From Herbaspirillum seropedicae (GTDB taxonomy: Bacteria > Pseudomonadota > Gammaproteobacteria > Burkholderiales > Burkholderiaceae_D): 64,000 nucleotides of DNA. Position numbers and translations under genes: made by a program. How positions within the stretch are numbered: the first letter of the stretch is position 1; every line of letters begins with the position of its first letter. The notes under the pieces were generated by a model. The model did no database searches, was not told the origin of the DNA, and worked only from the letters and a program-made list of their open reading frames with translations. Where the stretch lies: NCBI RefSeq assembly GCF_001040945.1, contig NZ_CP011930.1, positions 4,521,021 to 4,585,020 of the forward strand. The letters run 5' to 3'. Shown here piece by piece: positions 1-8,454 of the stretch.

Positions 1-626
1 TCGCAGACGGAGTTGACGGTCACCACCACATGCTTGACCGGCGCATCAGCGGTCGCGGGCAGCACGGTGATGGCGTGGATGTCGGAATTGTTGATGCCGC
101 GGCCAGGGGTATCGATGCGGGTCCAGGTGTCGCCTTCGTCATTGCTGCGCCAGGCGCCGCCCTCTTCCACGCCGAACCAGACTTCCTGGGGCGCATCGGC
201 ACGTACGAAGATGGTCAGGATGCGCGGCTTGTGGACGCCCGAGCAGAATTCCGGCAGTTCCACGTCCAGCTGTTGCCACGACAGCCCGCCATCGCGCGAG
301 CGATACATGCGGGCGCGCGATGGTGCGCCGGTGCCGGCGAAGACCAGCTTGGGATTGCTGGGGCTGAAGGCGATCGACCAGACGGTCTGGTCATCCGCCG
401 GCGAGGCAATGCGCTTGAAGTGCGCGCCGCCGTCGGTGCTCAGGCAAATGCCCGCATCAGCCCCCGCCAGCACGCGTGCGGGATCGGAGGGATCGACGGC
501 CAGGCTGCGCACCACACCGTCGAATTCGATGGCTTCCTTCAGGCCCAGGCGGTGCCAGGTCGCGCCATTGTCGACGCTGCGCACGATGCCTTGGCCGGCG
601 GTGCCGACCAGGATGGTTCCTTGCAT
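1..626 (-). CDS. Asp-box (BNR/sialidase-like) repeat protein, C-terminus beyond the window
   Basis: About 208 residues are visible and the gene runs off the left edge. Four Asp-box motifs (S-x-D-x-G-x-T-W type) recur along it: SVDNGATW, STDGGAHF, SRDGGLSW and SNDEGDTW. This pattern marks beta-propeller proteins of the BNR/YCF48/sialidase-like superfamily. There is no signal peptide, so it is probably cytoplasmic. The ATG at 626 is preferred because GAGGA lies 7 bp upstream; an in-frame ATG at 647 has no ribosome site. It is last in an operon after the thiamine-diphosphate enzyme and the SDR (41-bp gap). Many such proteins are labelled glycosyl hydrolases, but nothing seen here shows glycosidase activity; a sugar-acid or lactone role is equally possible. 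Substrate unknown. Confidence 0.75.
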   Translation of the reverse strand, partial: MQGTILVGTAGQGIVRSVDNGATWHRLGLKEAIEFDGVVRSLAVDPSDPARVLAGADAGICLSTDGGAHFKRIASPADDQTVWSIAFSPSNPKLVFAGTGAPSRARMYRSRDGGLSWQQLDVELPEFCSGVHKPRILTIFVRADAPQEVWFGVEEGGAWRSNDEGDTWTRIDTPGRGINNSDIHAITVLPATADAPVKHVVVTVNSVC

Positions 627-666
627 GATGGTGTCCTCTTCAGTCATTCAATATGTCGGTAGCGGG

Positions 667-1461
667 TCAGATATAGATGCCGCGGGTGATGCCGCCATCC
701 ACCGCAATGGATTCGCCGGTGATGGCCGCCGCACGTGGCGACGCCAGGAACAGCACGACGTCGGCGATCTCTTCCACCTGCAGCACGCGGCGGATCGGTG
801 TGGCCTTGGCATAGTTCTGCTCGACCTGTTCGGGGGTGAGGCCTTGCAGCTTGGCTTCCTTCTCATAGAGCTCGTGGATGTGCGGCGTCTCGACCACGCC
901 GGGATGGATCACGTTGACGGTGATGCCGTCCGGGCCCAGCTGGTCCGACAGGGTCTTGGTGAGATGGCAGATGGCCACGTTGCGCATGCCGGACAGCTGC
1001 TTGCTGCCGCGCCCGGTCAGTCCGCCGATATTGATGATGCGGCCATAGCCGCCAGCACGCATGTGCGGGGCGACCGCCTTGGCAAAGCGCATGTAGCCGA
1101 CCACCTTGATGTTGATGTCTTCGAGCAGGCCTTCGGGACTGGCATGCTGGATTTCCGAACGCACCAGACCACCCGGATGGGCCGCGCCATTGACCAGGAT
1201 GTCGATGCGGCCGAAATGCTGCGCCGCCTGCGCCACGGCCGCTTCCACCTGTTCGGTATTGCTCACGTCGGCAGCGACCGCGATGACTTCGGTGCCGGTG
1301 CTCTGGCTGAGCGCACTGGCCACTTCTTCCAGCTTGCCCTTGCTGCGCGCCACGATGGCCACGCGCACGCCTTCACGCGCCAGCGCTTCGGCCACCGCCC
1401 GTCCGATGCCCAGGCTGCCGCCAGTGACGACGGCGGCCTTGCCTTGCAGTTTCAATTCCAT
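667..1461 (-). CDS. SDR-family protein lacking the canonical catalytic triad
   Basis: 264 aa. The N-terminal Rossmann motif TGGSLGIG (residues 13-20) and the D-V-S acidic strand (65-67) place it among classical short-chain dehydrogenases. The usual NNAG is replaced by NGAA (91-94). Where the family has Ser, then Tyr-x-x-x-Lys, this protein reads NIGGLTG and SGMRNVAICH, so Ser, Tyr and Lys are all absent at the expected places. The C-terminal GITRGIYI resembles family members. It lies 49 bp downstream of the thiamine-diphosphate enzyme and 40 bp before the Asp-box protein, so it is probably co-transcribed. It may use a non-standard mechanism or may only bind nucleotide. The family is certain, the reaction unknown. 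Confidence 0.85.
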   Translation of the reverse strand: MELKLQGKAAVVTGGSLGIGRAVAEALAREGVRVAIVARSKGKLEEVASALSQSTGTEVIAVAADVSNTEQVEAAVAQAAQHFGRIDILVNGAAHPGGLVRSEIQHASPEGLLEDINIKVVGYMRFAKAVAPHMRAGGYGRIINIGGLTGRGSKQLSGMRNVAICHLTKTLSDQLGPDGITVNVIHPGVVETPHIHELYEKEAKLQGLTPEQVEQNYAKATPIRRVLQVEEIADVVLFLASPRAAAITGESIAVDGGITRGIYI

Positions 1462-1510
1462 GCTTGCTCCTTGTTCAATGCCAGGTCATGCCTGTGATGA
1501 GGAAAATGAT

Positions 1511-3067
1511 TTACAGCGCCATCTCGATGAGCGCAGGCCCCGTGCCGGCAAAGGCCGCCTGCAGCTGCTGCTGCAATTGCTGCGCGGTCTCGGCGCGCGA
1601 AGCCGGCACGCCATAGGACTGCGCCAGTCCCACCCAGTCGATGCGCGGATGGTCCAGCGCCGTCATCTGCGCGGCGCGCTCCCCCAGGGGGGCGCCGTCG
1701 CGGCGCAGTTCGTTGCGCAAGATGGCGTACTGGTGATTGGCGGCGATGAGCACCACCACCCTGGCGTTTTCATGCGCCAGCGACCACAGGGTCTGGATGG
1801 TGTATTGCGTGCTGCCATCCGAGAGCAGGCCGACCACGGTACGGTCCGGGCAAGCCACCGCCGCCCCCAGCGCCACCGGCAAGCCCTGGCCGATGGCCCC
1901 GCCGGTATTGGTCAGCACCGTATGCGGACGGGCCGCGTCCGAGACGGCATAGAAGGGATAGCCGCAAGTGCCGCCCTCGACCGACACGATGGCGCGCTCC
2001 GGCAGCTCGCGGGCCAGCACGGCGGCGATCTTCTGCGGCGTCAGCTCGCCCTCGGGCAGCGGCGGCAGCGCGTGCTGTGGCGTCACATAGGCCGGCGCAC
2101 CCAGCGCATCGGCCAGTTGTTCCACGCGCCCGGCAGCGGGACGGCCCGGCAGGCTGATGGTCAGCAGGCGCTCCGGCGCCACCAGGGCGCTGGGATGGCC
2201 GACATAGCCAAAGTAGGTGATCGGCGGCAGCGCCCCCACCAGCACCACCAGGTCCGCGTCATCGAGGACCTTGCGAGCCGGCTCGGGGAAATAAGGCAGG
2301 CGATCAAAGGACGGCAGACCCTGGCCGCGCTCGGCGCGCGCCGGGAAGGTTTCAGCGTAGACACTGCATCCGATGTGCGCGGCGATGCGCGCCACGGCGC
2401 GCTGGGCGCGCGCGCCCAGGCCGCTCTCTTCACCGCCGCCGCCCAGCAGGAAGACCACCCGCTGCGCGCCCTGGAGACGCGCCAGCGCCTGATCCGCACG
2501 GTAGTCGTCGGCTTGCCCGGTGTCTTTTTCAGTGGCCGCAGCAGGGCTCGCCTCCGCCATGTCCGCATACTGGAAATCAGCCGGGAAGATCAGCGTGCTG
2601 CCCTGCCCCCCAGCGGCGGTGCTCTGGCGCACCGATTCTGCGGCGGCCGCAGCGATGTCGGCAGTGCCGGTGATGCGGTGGACCCAGCCCGAGACCGGAT
2701 GCGCCAGCGATTCGATATCCGAGCTCAGCGGCGCGTCGTAGGGCAGGTGCCAGCTGGTATGGTCGCCGATGATGTTGACGATGGGGGTGCGGGCGCGGCG
2801 GGCGTTGTGCAGGTTGGCGATGCCATTGGCAAAGCCCGGCCCCAGGTGCAGCAAGGTGCTGGCCGGACGGCCCAGCATGCGGCCATAGCCATCGGCCGCA
2901 CCGGTGCAGACGTTTTCCTGCAGCGCCACCACGCAGCGCAGCTTGGGGAAACTCTCCAGGCCACGGACCAGGTCCAGTTCGGTGGTGCCGGGGTTAGCGA
3001 AACAGGTGTCCACGCCTTGGTCCAGCAGACCGGCCCATAAGGCGTGCGCTCCAGTGTATCGGGTCAT
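1511..3067 (-). CDS. Thiamine-diphosphate enzyme, acetolactate synthase/benzoylformate decarboxylase-like
   Basis: 518 aa. The N-terminal PYR domain carries the cofactor-activating Glu in QENVCTGAADGYGR, and the C-terminal PP domain has SDGSTQYTIQTLW followed about 20 residues later by ANHQ (family GDG...NN). Length and motifs match the solitary large-subunit-type enzymes often named acetolactate synthase large subunit, which also resemble benzoylformate decarboxylase. No small regulatory subunit is nearby, so branched-chain amino-acid synthesis is unlikely. The start at 3067 follows GGAAGAGA; the upstream extension to 3172 has no ribosome site. It is first in a three-gene operon divergent from an IclR regulator, which suggests inducible catabolism of a 2-oxo acid or aldehyde-forming substrate. 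Substrate not deducible. Confidence 0.85.
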   Translation of the reverse strand: MTRYTGAHALWAGLLDQGVDTCFANPGTTELDLVRGLESFPKLRCVVALQENVCTGAADGYGRMLGRPASTLLHLGPGFANGIANLHNARRARTPIVNIIGDHTSWHLPYDAPLSSDIESLAHPVSGWVHRITGTADIAAAAAESVRQSTAAGGQGSTLIFPADFQYADMAEASPAAATEKDTGQADDYRADQALARLQGAQRVVFLLGGGGEESGLGARAQRAVARIAAHIGCSVYAETFPARAERGQGLPSFDRLPYFPEPARKVLDDADLVVLVGALPPITYFGYVGHPSALVAPERLLTISLPGRPAAGRVEQLADALGAPAYVTPQHALPPLPEGELTPQKIAAVLARELPERAIVSVEGGTCGYPFYAVSDAARPHTVLTNTGGAIGQGLPVALGAAVACPDRTVVGLLSDGSTQYTIQTLWSLAHENARVVVLIAANHQYAILRNELRRDGAPLGERAAQMTALDHPRIDWVGLAQSYGVPASRAETAQQLQQQLQAAFAGTGPALIEMAL

Positions 3068-3429
3068 TTCTCTTCCTTTGCCGCCAGCGGCCAGCGCCGC
3101 GCAGGCGCTTCTACGAGGTTGAACAGACCAGCCAGGCCGCTGCGGCTGGCTGGTTTGCGGCATCGCAATCAATCCGAAATAAAATCATGTATTCTCGTAT
3201 AGACGAAATTTGTCCATAATTCCGCTTTCCGGATTAATGATTTATTGCTTGATTTTGAATATAAGAGATTTGTGCAATAGGCTTGAGCCCAAATCGGCAA
3301 TTGGTTGCCGCCGCGCGTTCCCGCGACGTGGGTGGCCGTACAATAGCCAGCCGCTGGCCTCCCTGATGCCCCTGTTGTCCCTGTTATCCCCGTCGTCCTG
3401 TTGCCCTGTCGTCTTCACTGCCCTAGACC
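3068..3429. promoter_or_regulatory. Divergent promoter region, thiamine-diphosphate operon / IclR gene
   Basis: This 362-bp AT-richer gap separates two divergent units. An imperfect dyad at 3192-3208 (TTCTCGT-ATAG-ACGAAA) is a candidate IclR operator close to the left-going operon. Just before the IclR start, 3368-3413 is a pyrimidine-rich run of degenerate 9-bp units (CCCTGTTGT-like) with no Shine-Dalgarno sequence. Confidence 0.4.
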
Positions 3430-4164
3430 ATGAATAGCCTGAGCCGCATGCTGGAAGTCCTGACCTTGTTCAAGCCCAGCCAACCCGTCATCGACATCGA
3501 ACTCATCTGTGCGCAGCTGGGTTACACCCCGGCCAGCGCCTATCGCTATGTACGGGAGCTGGGCAATGCTGGTCTGCTGGTGAAGATGCCGCGCGGCTAT
3601 GCGGTCGGGCCCAAGGTGATCGAACTGGATCGCCACATGACGCAGTTCGACCCGCTGCTCTCGGCCAGCCGCGACATCGTCGGTGACCTGGTGGCGCAGA
3701 CCGGGCTGGAGTTATTGATCAGCGAGTTGTATGGCTCGACGGTGATCACCATCCTGCAAGAGTCGGGCAGCAATGATGCGCGCCTGAACTTCGGGCGCGG
3801 CACGCCCATGGACCTGTTCCACAGCGCCACCGCGCGCGTGATCCTGGCCTATCTGCTGCCGCGCCAGCTGCGCAAGCATTTCGATGGCGCCAGCGCCGAA
3901 GAGCTGCGGCTGGTGGGCAGCAACTGGCGCGATTTCTCGAAGGTGATGCTGAAGATCCGCAAGGATGGCTATTGCGTCAGCGAAGGCGAACTGGACGCAG
4001 GCAAGACCGGCATCGCCGCGCCCATCTTCGATGAGAAGCAGCGCATCCTGGGCAGCATCACGCTGGCCGGCAATACGGAACGGGTCAATGCCTTCAATCG
4101 GGAGTTTCTGTCCGGGCTGATTACGGATGCGGCGCGCAAGATTACGGCGCGGATTGCGGGCTGA
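3430..4164 (+). CDS. IclR-family transcriptional regulator
   Basis: 244 aa. The N-terminal winged helix-turn-helix (about 1-65) contains LGYTPASAYRYVRELGNAGLL, followed by an effector domain of IclR type (about 75-240) with the typical GKTGIAAPIFDEKQRILGSIT core. It is transcribed away from the thiamine-diphosphate/SDR/Asp-box operon and most simply controls it in response to a small-molecule substrate. The ATG at 3430 fits the N-terminal alignment of the family, though no purine-rich ribosome site precedes it; the leader is C/T-rich instead. It ends about 60 bp before the convergent AraC gene. Confidence 0.9.
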   Translation: MNSLSRMLEVLTLFKPSQPVIDIELICAQLGYTPASAYRYVRELGNAGLLVKMPRGYAVGPKVIELDRHMTQFDPLLSASRDIVGDLVAQTGLELLISELYGSTVITILQESGSNDARLNFGRGTPMDLFHSATARVILAYLLPRQLRKHFDGASAEELRLVGSNWRDFSKVMLKIRKDGYCVSEGELDAGKTGIAAPIFDEKQRILGSITLAGNTERVNAFNREFLSGLITDAARKITARIAG

Positions 4165-4180
4165 AGCGCACGCAAAAAAA

Positions 4181-4202
4181 ACGCCGGTCCCTCGACCGGC
4201 GT
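4181..4202 (-). terminator. Rho-independent terminator of the AraC gene
   Basis: Stem ACGCCGGT/ACCGGCGT with a 6-nt loop. On the minus strand it is followed by a run of eight T (4174-4181 on the plus strand are A), so it terminates the left-going AraC gene ending at 4226. The IclR side has no T run. Confidence 0.85.
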
Positions 4203-4225
4203 CCCTGACCTGGTGACAGGCGTTC

Positions 4226-5212
4226 CTACTGGAATATCTTCTGCGGCACACGCCGCGCCGTCTGCGACGGCAACTCCCCAAACAAGGCCTGATAATCCTC
4301 GGCGAAATGGCTGAGGTGGAAAAATCCCCAGCGTGAAGCGATGTCGCCAATCGAGGCTTCCTGGTGGGTGGTGGACAACAGCTCGCGTCGCACGCCGTTC
4401 AGGCGCACGCAACGCAGGTAATTCAACGGCGTGGTCTCGGCCACCGTCTGGAAACTGTTCTGCACCGTGCGCCGGCTCACCTGCAGGCGCTGGCAGACCT
4501 CGAAGATGCTGGGCACATTGGCGGCGTCGACGATGGTCTGGCGGTGCAGCTTCTCGACGATATAGCTGCGGGTGGTGCTCATCTGGCGCACGGGGTCGCA
4601 GTCGGGGGCACAGAGCAAACCCAGCAGCTCGCCCAGCAACGAGGACTCCAGCGCCTGCTCGCGCTGCAGGGTCTGCACGCTGGGCATATCGGCCTGGCGC
4701 GGGCCATCGTCGAACTGCAGCATGGCATGCGAAAAGAGCGTCAGCAGCCGCTCGCGGCAGGCGCGCAATCCCTTGGGCGGGACCTTGATGACGGGCTGCT
4801 TGAGCAAGGCCGCGATGCGGTCGGGATCGGGCATCTGGTGCAGATGCTCTTCGAACAGGTCGCGGTCGAAGGTCAGCGAGAGCAGGTCGGTGTCCATGGG
4901 CATGTGGAACATGAACTCCTCGCCACCCTGCAGGAACAGGATGCTCTTGTCATCGGCTTCGCGTCCCTGCACGTGCGCTGCGCCCGGGGCGGCGATGGGG
5001 AAGGCAAAGCAGATCTGGTCCCTGGGCGCCTCGCCATGCTGCACGACGCGCTTGTTGATGCGCTCGCGGAAGGCGTGGCAACGCCGGGTCGACAACTGCA
5101 TCAGCGAACTCTCCAGCTTGCCCGCGGAAATCTGTGCATAGGTCTGCTTCCATGCGCCAATGGCGGCGGCATGCACATGTACGTCCTGAAAACGGTGAAT
5201 GCTTTGCAACAT
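4226..5212 (-). CDS. AraC-family transcriptional regulator
   Basis: 328 aa. The N-terminal 200 residues form a cupin-like sensory domain without clear motifs. The C-terminal AraC double helix-turn-helix (about 225-320) includes VCQRLQVSRRTVQNSFQ and IGDIASRWGFFHLSHFAEDY, with the usual F..LFGELPS end. The layout resembles EutR-type regulators. It is divergent from an aldehyde dehydrogenase 500 bp away, which it probably activates. Permease, alanine racemase and dehydrogenase nearby suggest an amine or amino-alcohol pathway; that is inference from context only. Confidence 0.88.
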   Translation of the reverse strand: MLQSIHRFQDVHVHAAAIGAWKQTYAQISAGKLESSLMQLSTRRCHAFRERINKRVVQHGEAPRDQICFAFPIAAPGAAHVQGREADDKSILFLQGGEEFMFHMPMDTDLLSLTFDRDLFEEHLHQMPDPDRIAALLKQPVIKVPPKGLRACRERLLTLFSHAMLQFDDGPRQADMPSVQTLQREQALESSLLGELLGLLCAPDCDPVRQMSTTRSYIVEKLHRQTIVDAANVPSIFEVCQRLQVSRRTVQNSFQTVAETTPLNYLRCVRLNGVRRELLSTTHQEASIGDIASRWGFFHLSHFAEDYQALFGELPSQTARRVPQKIFQ

Positions 5213-5709
5213 GGTCTCTCTCCAAGTGAACCCCGCTTGCTCCCGGCTAGCGTGGCTCTATCTCCATGCATTTAACGTGCCTGCATTTTTAGTTTTTGTG
5301 CGTGTGGCCGACATCGGTATCAAGAACCACGATGGCATCGGGTCTGGGGGCCGTGTGGCTTCTGCCTGTTTGTCTTCTTGCTTCTCTATTTTGTGCAAAT
5401 TTATCTCAAAGCCAAAATTTAGCAAATACTTTTACAATTTTCCAAGCTTTGGTGATGCGCTTTTCAAAATAGTGCAACTTTAGTTTTTTATGCACAACAT
5501 CAATGCAGACCGGGCAACTATTGGGCAGGCGATCATTCCCGTGCAGCAATACCTCGCTGCCCGGTTGCGCCGAATTGCTCATTTGGGCTAACTGCGCCGC
5601 CCTGCAATCGTTACATTCTGGCTGCATGCAGGCGCCTCTGCGTAACTCCCTGCGTAAGCGGCGCGCAAGCTGCCGCACGCCGTATCCCTCGACAACCGCC
5701 AACACGAGA
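5213..5709. promoter_or_regulatory. Long AT-rich divergent regulatory region
   Basis: A 497-bp gap much richer in A/T than its flanks. A direct repeat TTTAGTTTTT followed by TGC occurs at 5288-5302 and 5479-5493, 191 bp apart, near further TGCA-containing repeats (around 5394, 5473 and 5491). Widely spaced direct half-sites suit an AraC-type activator that loops DNA, but binding is not shown. No convincing ORF or RNA gene is seen. Confidence 0.4.
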
Positions 5710-7170
5710 ATGAGCATGTCTCTCCATCTTCAGCACTTTATTGCAGGCGAGGCCACCGAGGCCTCCGACGGCCAGCGCATGAACCTGGTCAATCCCATCA
5801 ACGAGGAAATCTACGCCAGTGCAGCGCAAGGCACGGCAGCCGATGTGGCGCGCGCAGTCGCTGCGGCCAAGGCGCAACTGGAAGGCGGGGCCTGGAGCAA
5901 GCTCTCGGGCCTGCAACGCGGACAACTGCTGCACAAGCTGGCGGCGCTGGTCGAGCGTGATACCGATCTGCTGGCCGACATGGATGCCCGCGCCATCGGC
6001 CGCTCGCCCATGGAGCCGCGCATGATGGATGTGCCCAATGCCATCAGCCATCTGCGCGCTGCGGCCGGCTGGGCCAACCAGATGGAAGGTCGCACCATTC
6101 CCACCGCTGGCTATATGGGCAAGCCCACCTTGTCCTATACGGTGCGCGAACCGATCGGCGTGGTCGGGGCGATCCTGCCGTGGAATGCGCCGTTGATGAT
6201 CACCAGCTGGAAAGTCGCGGCGCTGCTGGCGGCAGGTTGCACGGTGGTGATCAAGCCGGCTGAGGAAACTCCGCAGTCGGCGTTGCACCTGGCGCGCCTG
6301 GCGCAGGAGGCAGGCTTCCCGGATGGCGTGATCAATGTGGTGACCGGCTATGGCAATAGCGTCGGACGCGCCCTGTGCGAGCACCCCGATGTGGCCAAGA
6401 TCAGCTTTACCGGCAGCCCCGAGGCCGGCCGCGCGATCCAGCGCATTGCCGGTGAGCAGTTCAAGCGCGTGACCCTGGAGCTGGGCGGCAAGAGTCCGCA
6501 GATCGTCTTTGATGACGCGCCTTTCGAGGATGCACTCTTCGGTTGCACCCTGGGCCTGTTCGTCAACCAGGGCCAGGTGTGCGCGGCGGGTTCGCGCATC
6601 CTGGTGCAGCGCAGCCTGGCGCAGCGCTTTGCCAAGGCGCTGGCCGAGGCCGCCGCCGGCATCACGGTGGGCGATCCCAGCCAGCCGGGTGTGCGCATGG
6701 GGCCAGTGGCCAAGAAGGCCCAGTTCGAGCGCGTGAACCGCTACATCCAGCAAGGCCTGGATGAGGGCGCCACGCTGCTGGCCGGCGGCGTCTCGCGTCC
6801 GGACAAGGGCTGGTTCGTGCAGCCGACCATCTTTGCCGATGCCAACAATGGCATGAGCATTGCCCGCGAGGAAATCTTCGGGCCGGTGGGCACCATCATC
6901 AGCTTCGATACCGAAGAAGAAGCCATCGCCCTGGCCAATGATTCCAAGTACGGACTGGCCGCTACGGTCTGGACCACCAACCTGGCGCGCGCGCATCGCG
7001 TGGCTGCGGGTGTGAAGGTGGGTGCGGTGGGCGTCAATTGCTGGAGCCCGCTGGACGCCAACCTGCCCTGGGGCGGCATCAAGGACAGCGGCATGGGACG
7101 CGAAGGCGGTCTGGCCGGTGCACTGGCCTACACCGAAGAAAAGACCGTGACCGTGCTGCTGGCTTCCTGA
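5710..7170 (+). CDS. NAD(P)-dependent aldehyde dehydrogenase
   Basis: 486 aa, the usual length for the ALDH superfamily. Seen are PWNAPL in the Rossmann half, ELGGKSPQIVF with the general-base Glu, and NQGQVCAAGSRI with the catalytic Cys, then EEIFGPV. It oxidises an aldehyde to an acid; the specificity is not readable from the motifs. The start is ATG 5710 or 5716, because homology begins at LHLQHFIAGE and the longer extension to 5503 is not ALDH-like. It is divergent from the AraC regulator and 80 bp before alanine racemase, so an operon of dehydrogenase and racemase is likely. Confidence 0.9.
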   Translation: MSMSLHLQHFIAGEATEASDGQRMNLVNPINEEIYASAAQGTAADVARAVAAAKAQLEGGAWSKLSGLQRGQLLHKLAALVERDTDLLADMDARAIGRSPMEPRMMDVPNAISHLRAAAGWANQMEGRTIPTAGYMGKPTLSYTVREPIGVVGAILPWNAPLMITSWKVAALLAAGCTVVIKPAEETPQSALHLARLAQEAGFPDGVINVVTGYGNSVGRALCEHPDVAKISFTGSPEAGRAIQRIAGEQFKRVTLELGGKSPQIVFDDAPFEDALFGCTLGLFVNQGQVCAAGSRILVQRSLAQRFAKALAEAAAGITVGDPSQPGVRMGPVAKKAQFERVNRYIQQGLDEGATLLAGGVSRPDKGWFVQPTIFADANNGMSIAREEIFGPVGTIISFDTEEEAIALANDSKYGLAATVWTTNLARAHRVAAGVKVGAVGVNCWSPLDANLPWGGIKDSGMGREGGLAGALAYTEEKTVTVLLAS

Positions 7171-7252
7171 GCCTTGCCCTCTTCTCTCCTGATGGACGCA
7201 ACGCGGCGCGAGCTGCGCTGCGTCCTTTTTTCATCCTTGCCCTGCTGCTGAC

Positions 7253-8359
7253 ATGTCCACTCAACCCACTGCCTCGCTCACTATCGACCTGCCCGCCATC
7301 GTGGCCAACTGGAAGACGCTTTCCGCACGGGTGGCGCCGGCGCGCTGTGGTGCGGTGGTCAAGGCCGATGCCTATGGACTGGGGGCGACCATGGTGGTGC
7401 GCGCGCTGCTGGACGCCGGTTGCCGCGAATTCTTCGTGGCCCTGGTCAGCGAGGGCGTGAGCCTGAAGCAGACGCTGGCGGACCGTTGGCCCAAGGGTGC
7501 GCGGCTGCACATCCTGAACGGAACGCTGCCGGGGGATGAACTGCTCTGTCTGCATTACGGCCTCACGCCCGTGCTCAACAGCCTGGAGCAGGTGCGCAGC
7601 TGGCAAGGCTATGCGCGCCAACTGGACTTCCCGTTGGCCGCTGCGCTACAGGTCGATACCGGCATGGCGCGGCTGGGGCTGGCGCCGGCAGAAGTGGCGC
7701 AGCTGACCGAATCGCGCGCGGGCCTGGCGGGCATCGCGCCGACCTTCCTGATGAGCCACCTGGTCAGCGCCGAGGAAACCGCCAATCCGCTGAACCAGCA
7801 TCAGCTGGAACGCTTCGTGGCGATACGTCGGCACTGGCCAGAGATTGCCGGGTGCCTGGCCAATTCCTCGGGCATCTTCCTCGGTGCGGATTTCCACTTC
7901 GGCTGTGTGCGGCCAGGGGCGGCCTTGTACGGGGTGCATCCGGGCGGCGCGGGGCCCAATCCCATGCGCCCTGTGTTGCGCCTGCAGGCGCCGCTGATCC
8001 AGTGGCGCGAGCTCCAGGCCGGCGAATCGGTGGGCTACAACCACACCTGGCAAGCCAGCCGCCCGACCCGCGTGGGCACGATCGCACTGGGCTACGCCGA
8101 TGGCTATCTGCGCAGCGCCAGCAATCGCGGCGTGCTGCGACTGGAGGGAGTCGAGGCGCCGCTGATCGGGCGTGTCTCGATGGACAGCATCACCGTGGAC
8201 CTCAGCGCCATCGATCCGGCGCGCTTGCGCCCTGGCCTGCTCTTCGATGTGCTGGATGCGCAGCAAGACATCAACGCCCTGGCCGTGCAGGCCGGCACCA
8301 ATGCCTATGAGATCCTGACCAGCCTGCGCCATCGCTATCGCCGTCACTACCTGGAGTGA
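7253..8359 (+). CDS. alr: Alanine racemase
   Basis: 368 aa, PLP fold type III. The lysine that binds PLP is in VVKADAYGLG, GYADGY and GRVSMDSITVDLS are the conserved C-terminal motifs, and the end YEILTSLRHRYRR is typical. It interconverts L- and D-alanine in the cytosol. Placement after an aldehyde dehydrogenase and before an APC permease, rather than with cell-wall genes, suggests a catabolic (DadX-like) isozyme. DadX versus Alr cannot be decided by sequence alone. It ends in a strong shared terminator. Confidence 0.93.
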   Translation: MSTQPTASLTIDLPAIVANWKTLSARVAPARCGAVVKADAYGLGATMVVRALLDAGCREFFVALVSEGVSLKQTLADRWPKGARLHILNGTLPGDELLCLHYGLTPVLNSLEQVRSWQGYARQLDFPLAAALQVDTGMARLGLAPAEVAQLTESRAGLAGIAPTFLMSHLVSAEETANPLNQHQLERFVAIRRHWPEIAGCLANSSGIFLGADFHFGCVRPGAALYGVHPGGAGPNPMRPVLRLQAPLIQWRELQAGESVGYNHTWQASRPTRVGTIALGYADGYLRSASNRGVLRLEGVEAPLIGRVSMDSITVDLSAIDPARLRPGLLFDVLDAQQDINALAVQAGTNAYEILTSLRHRYRRHYLE

Positions 8360-8392
8360 ACGCACGCTGCTGTGGAGGCAGCGATGAAAAAA

Positions 8393-8425
8393 ACGGGCCT
8401 TGCAATATTGAATTGCAAGGCCCGT
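8393..8425. terminator. Bidirectional terminator between alr and the APC permease
   Basis: A perfect 14-bp stem with a 5-nt ATTGA loop. T-rich sequence follows on the plus strand and a run of A precedes it, which is T on the minus strand. It serves the convergent alr and permease genes. Confidence 0.92.
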
Positions 8426-8454
8426 CTTTCTTGTGGCGACGCGGTTGGGCGCGC

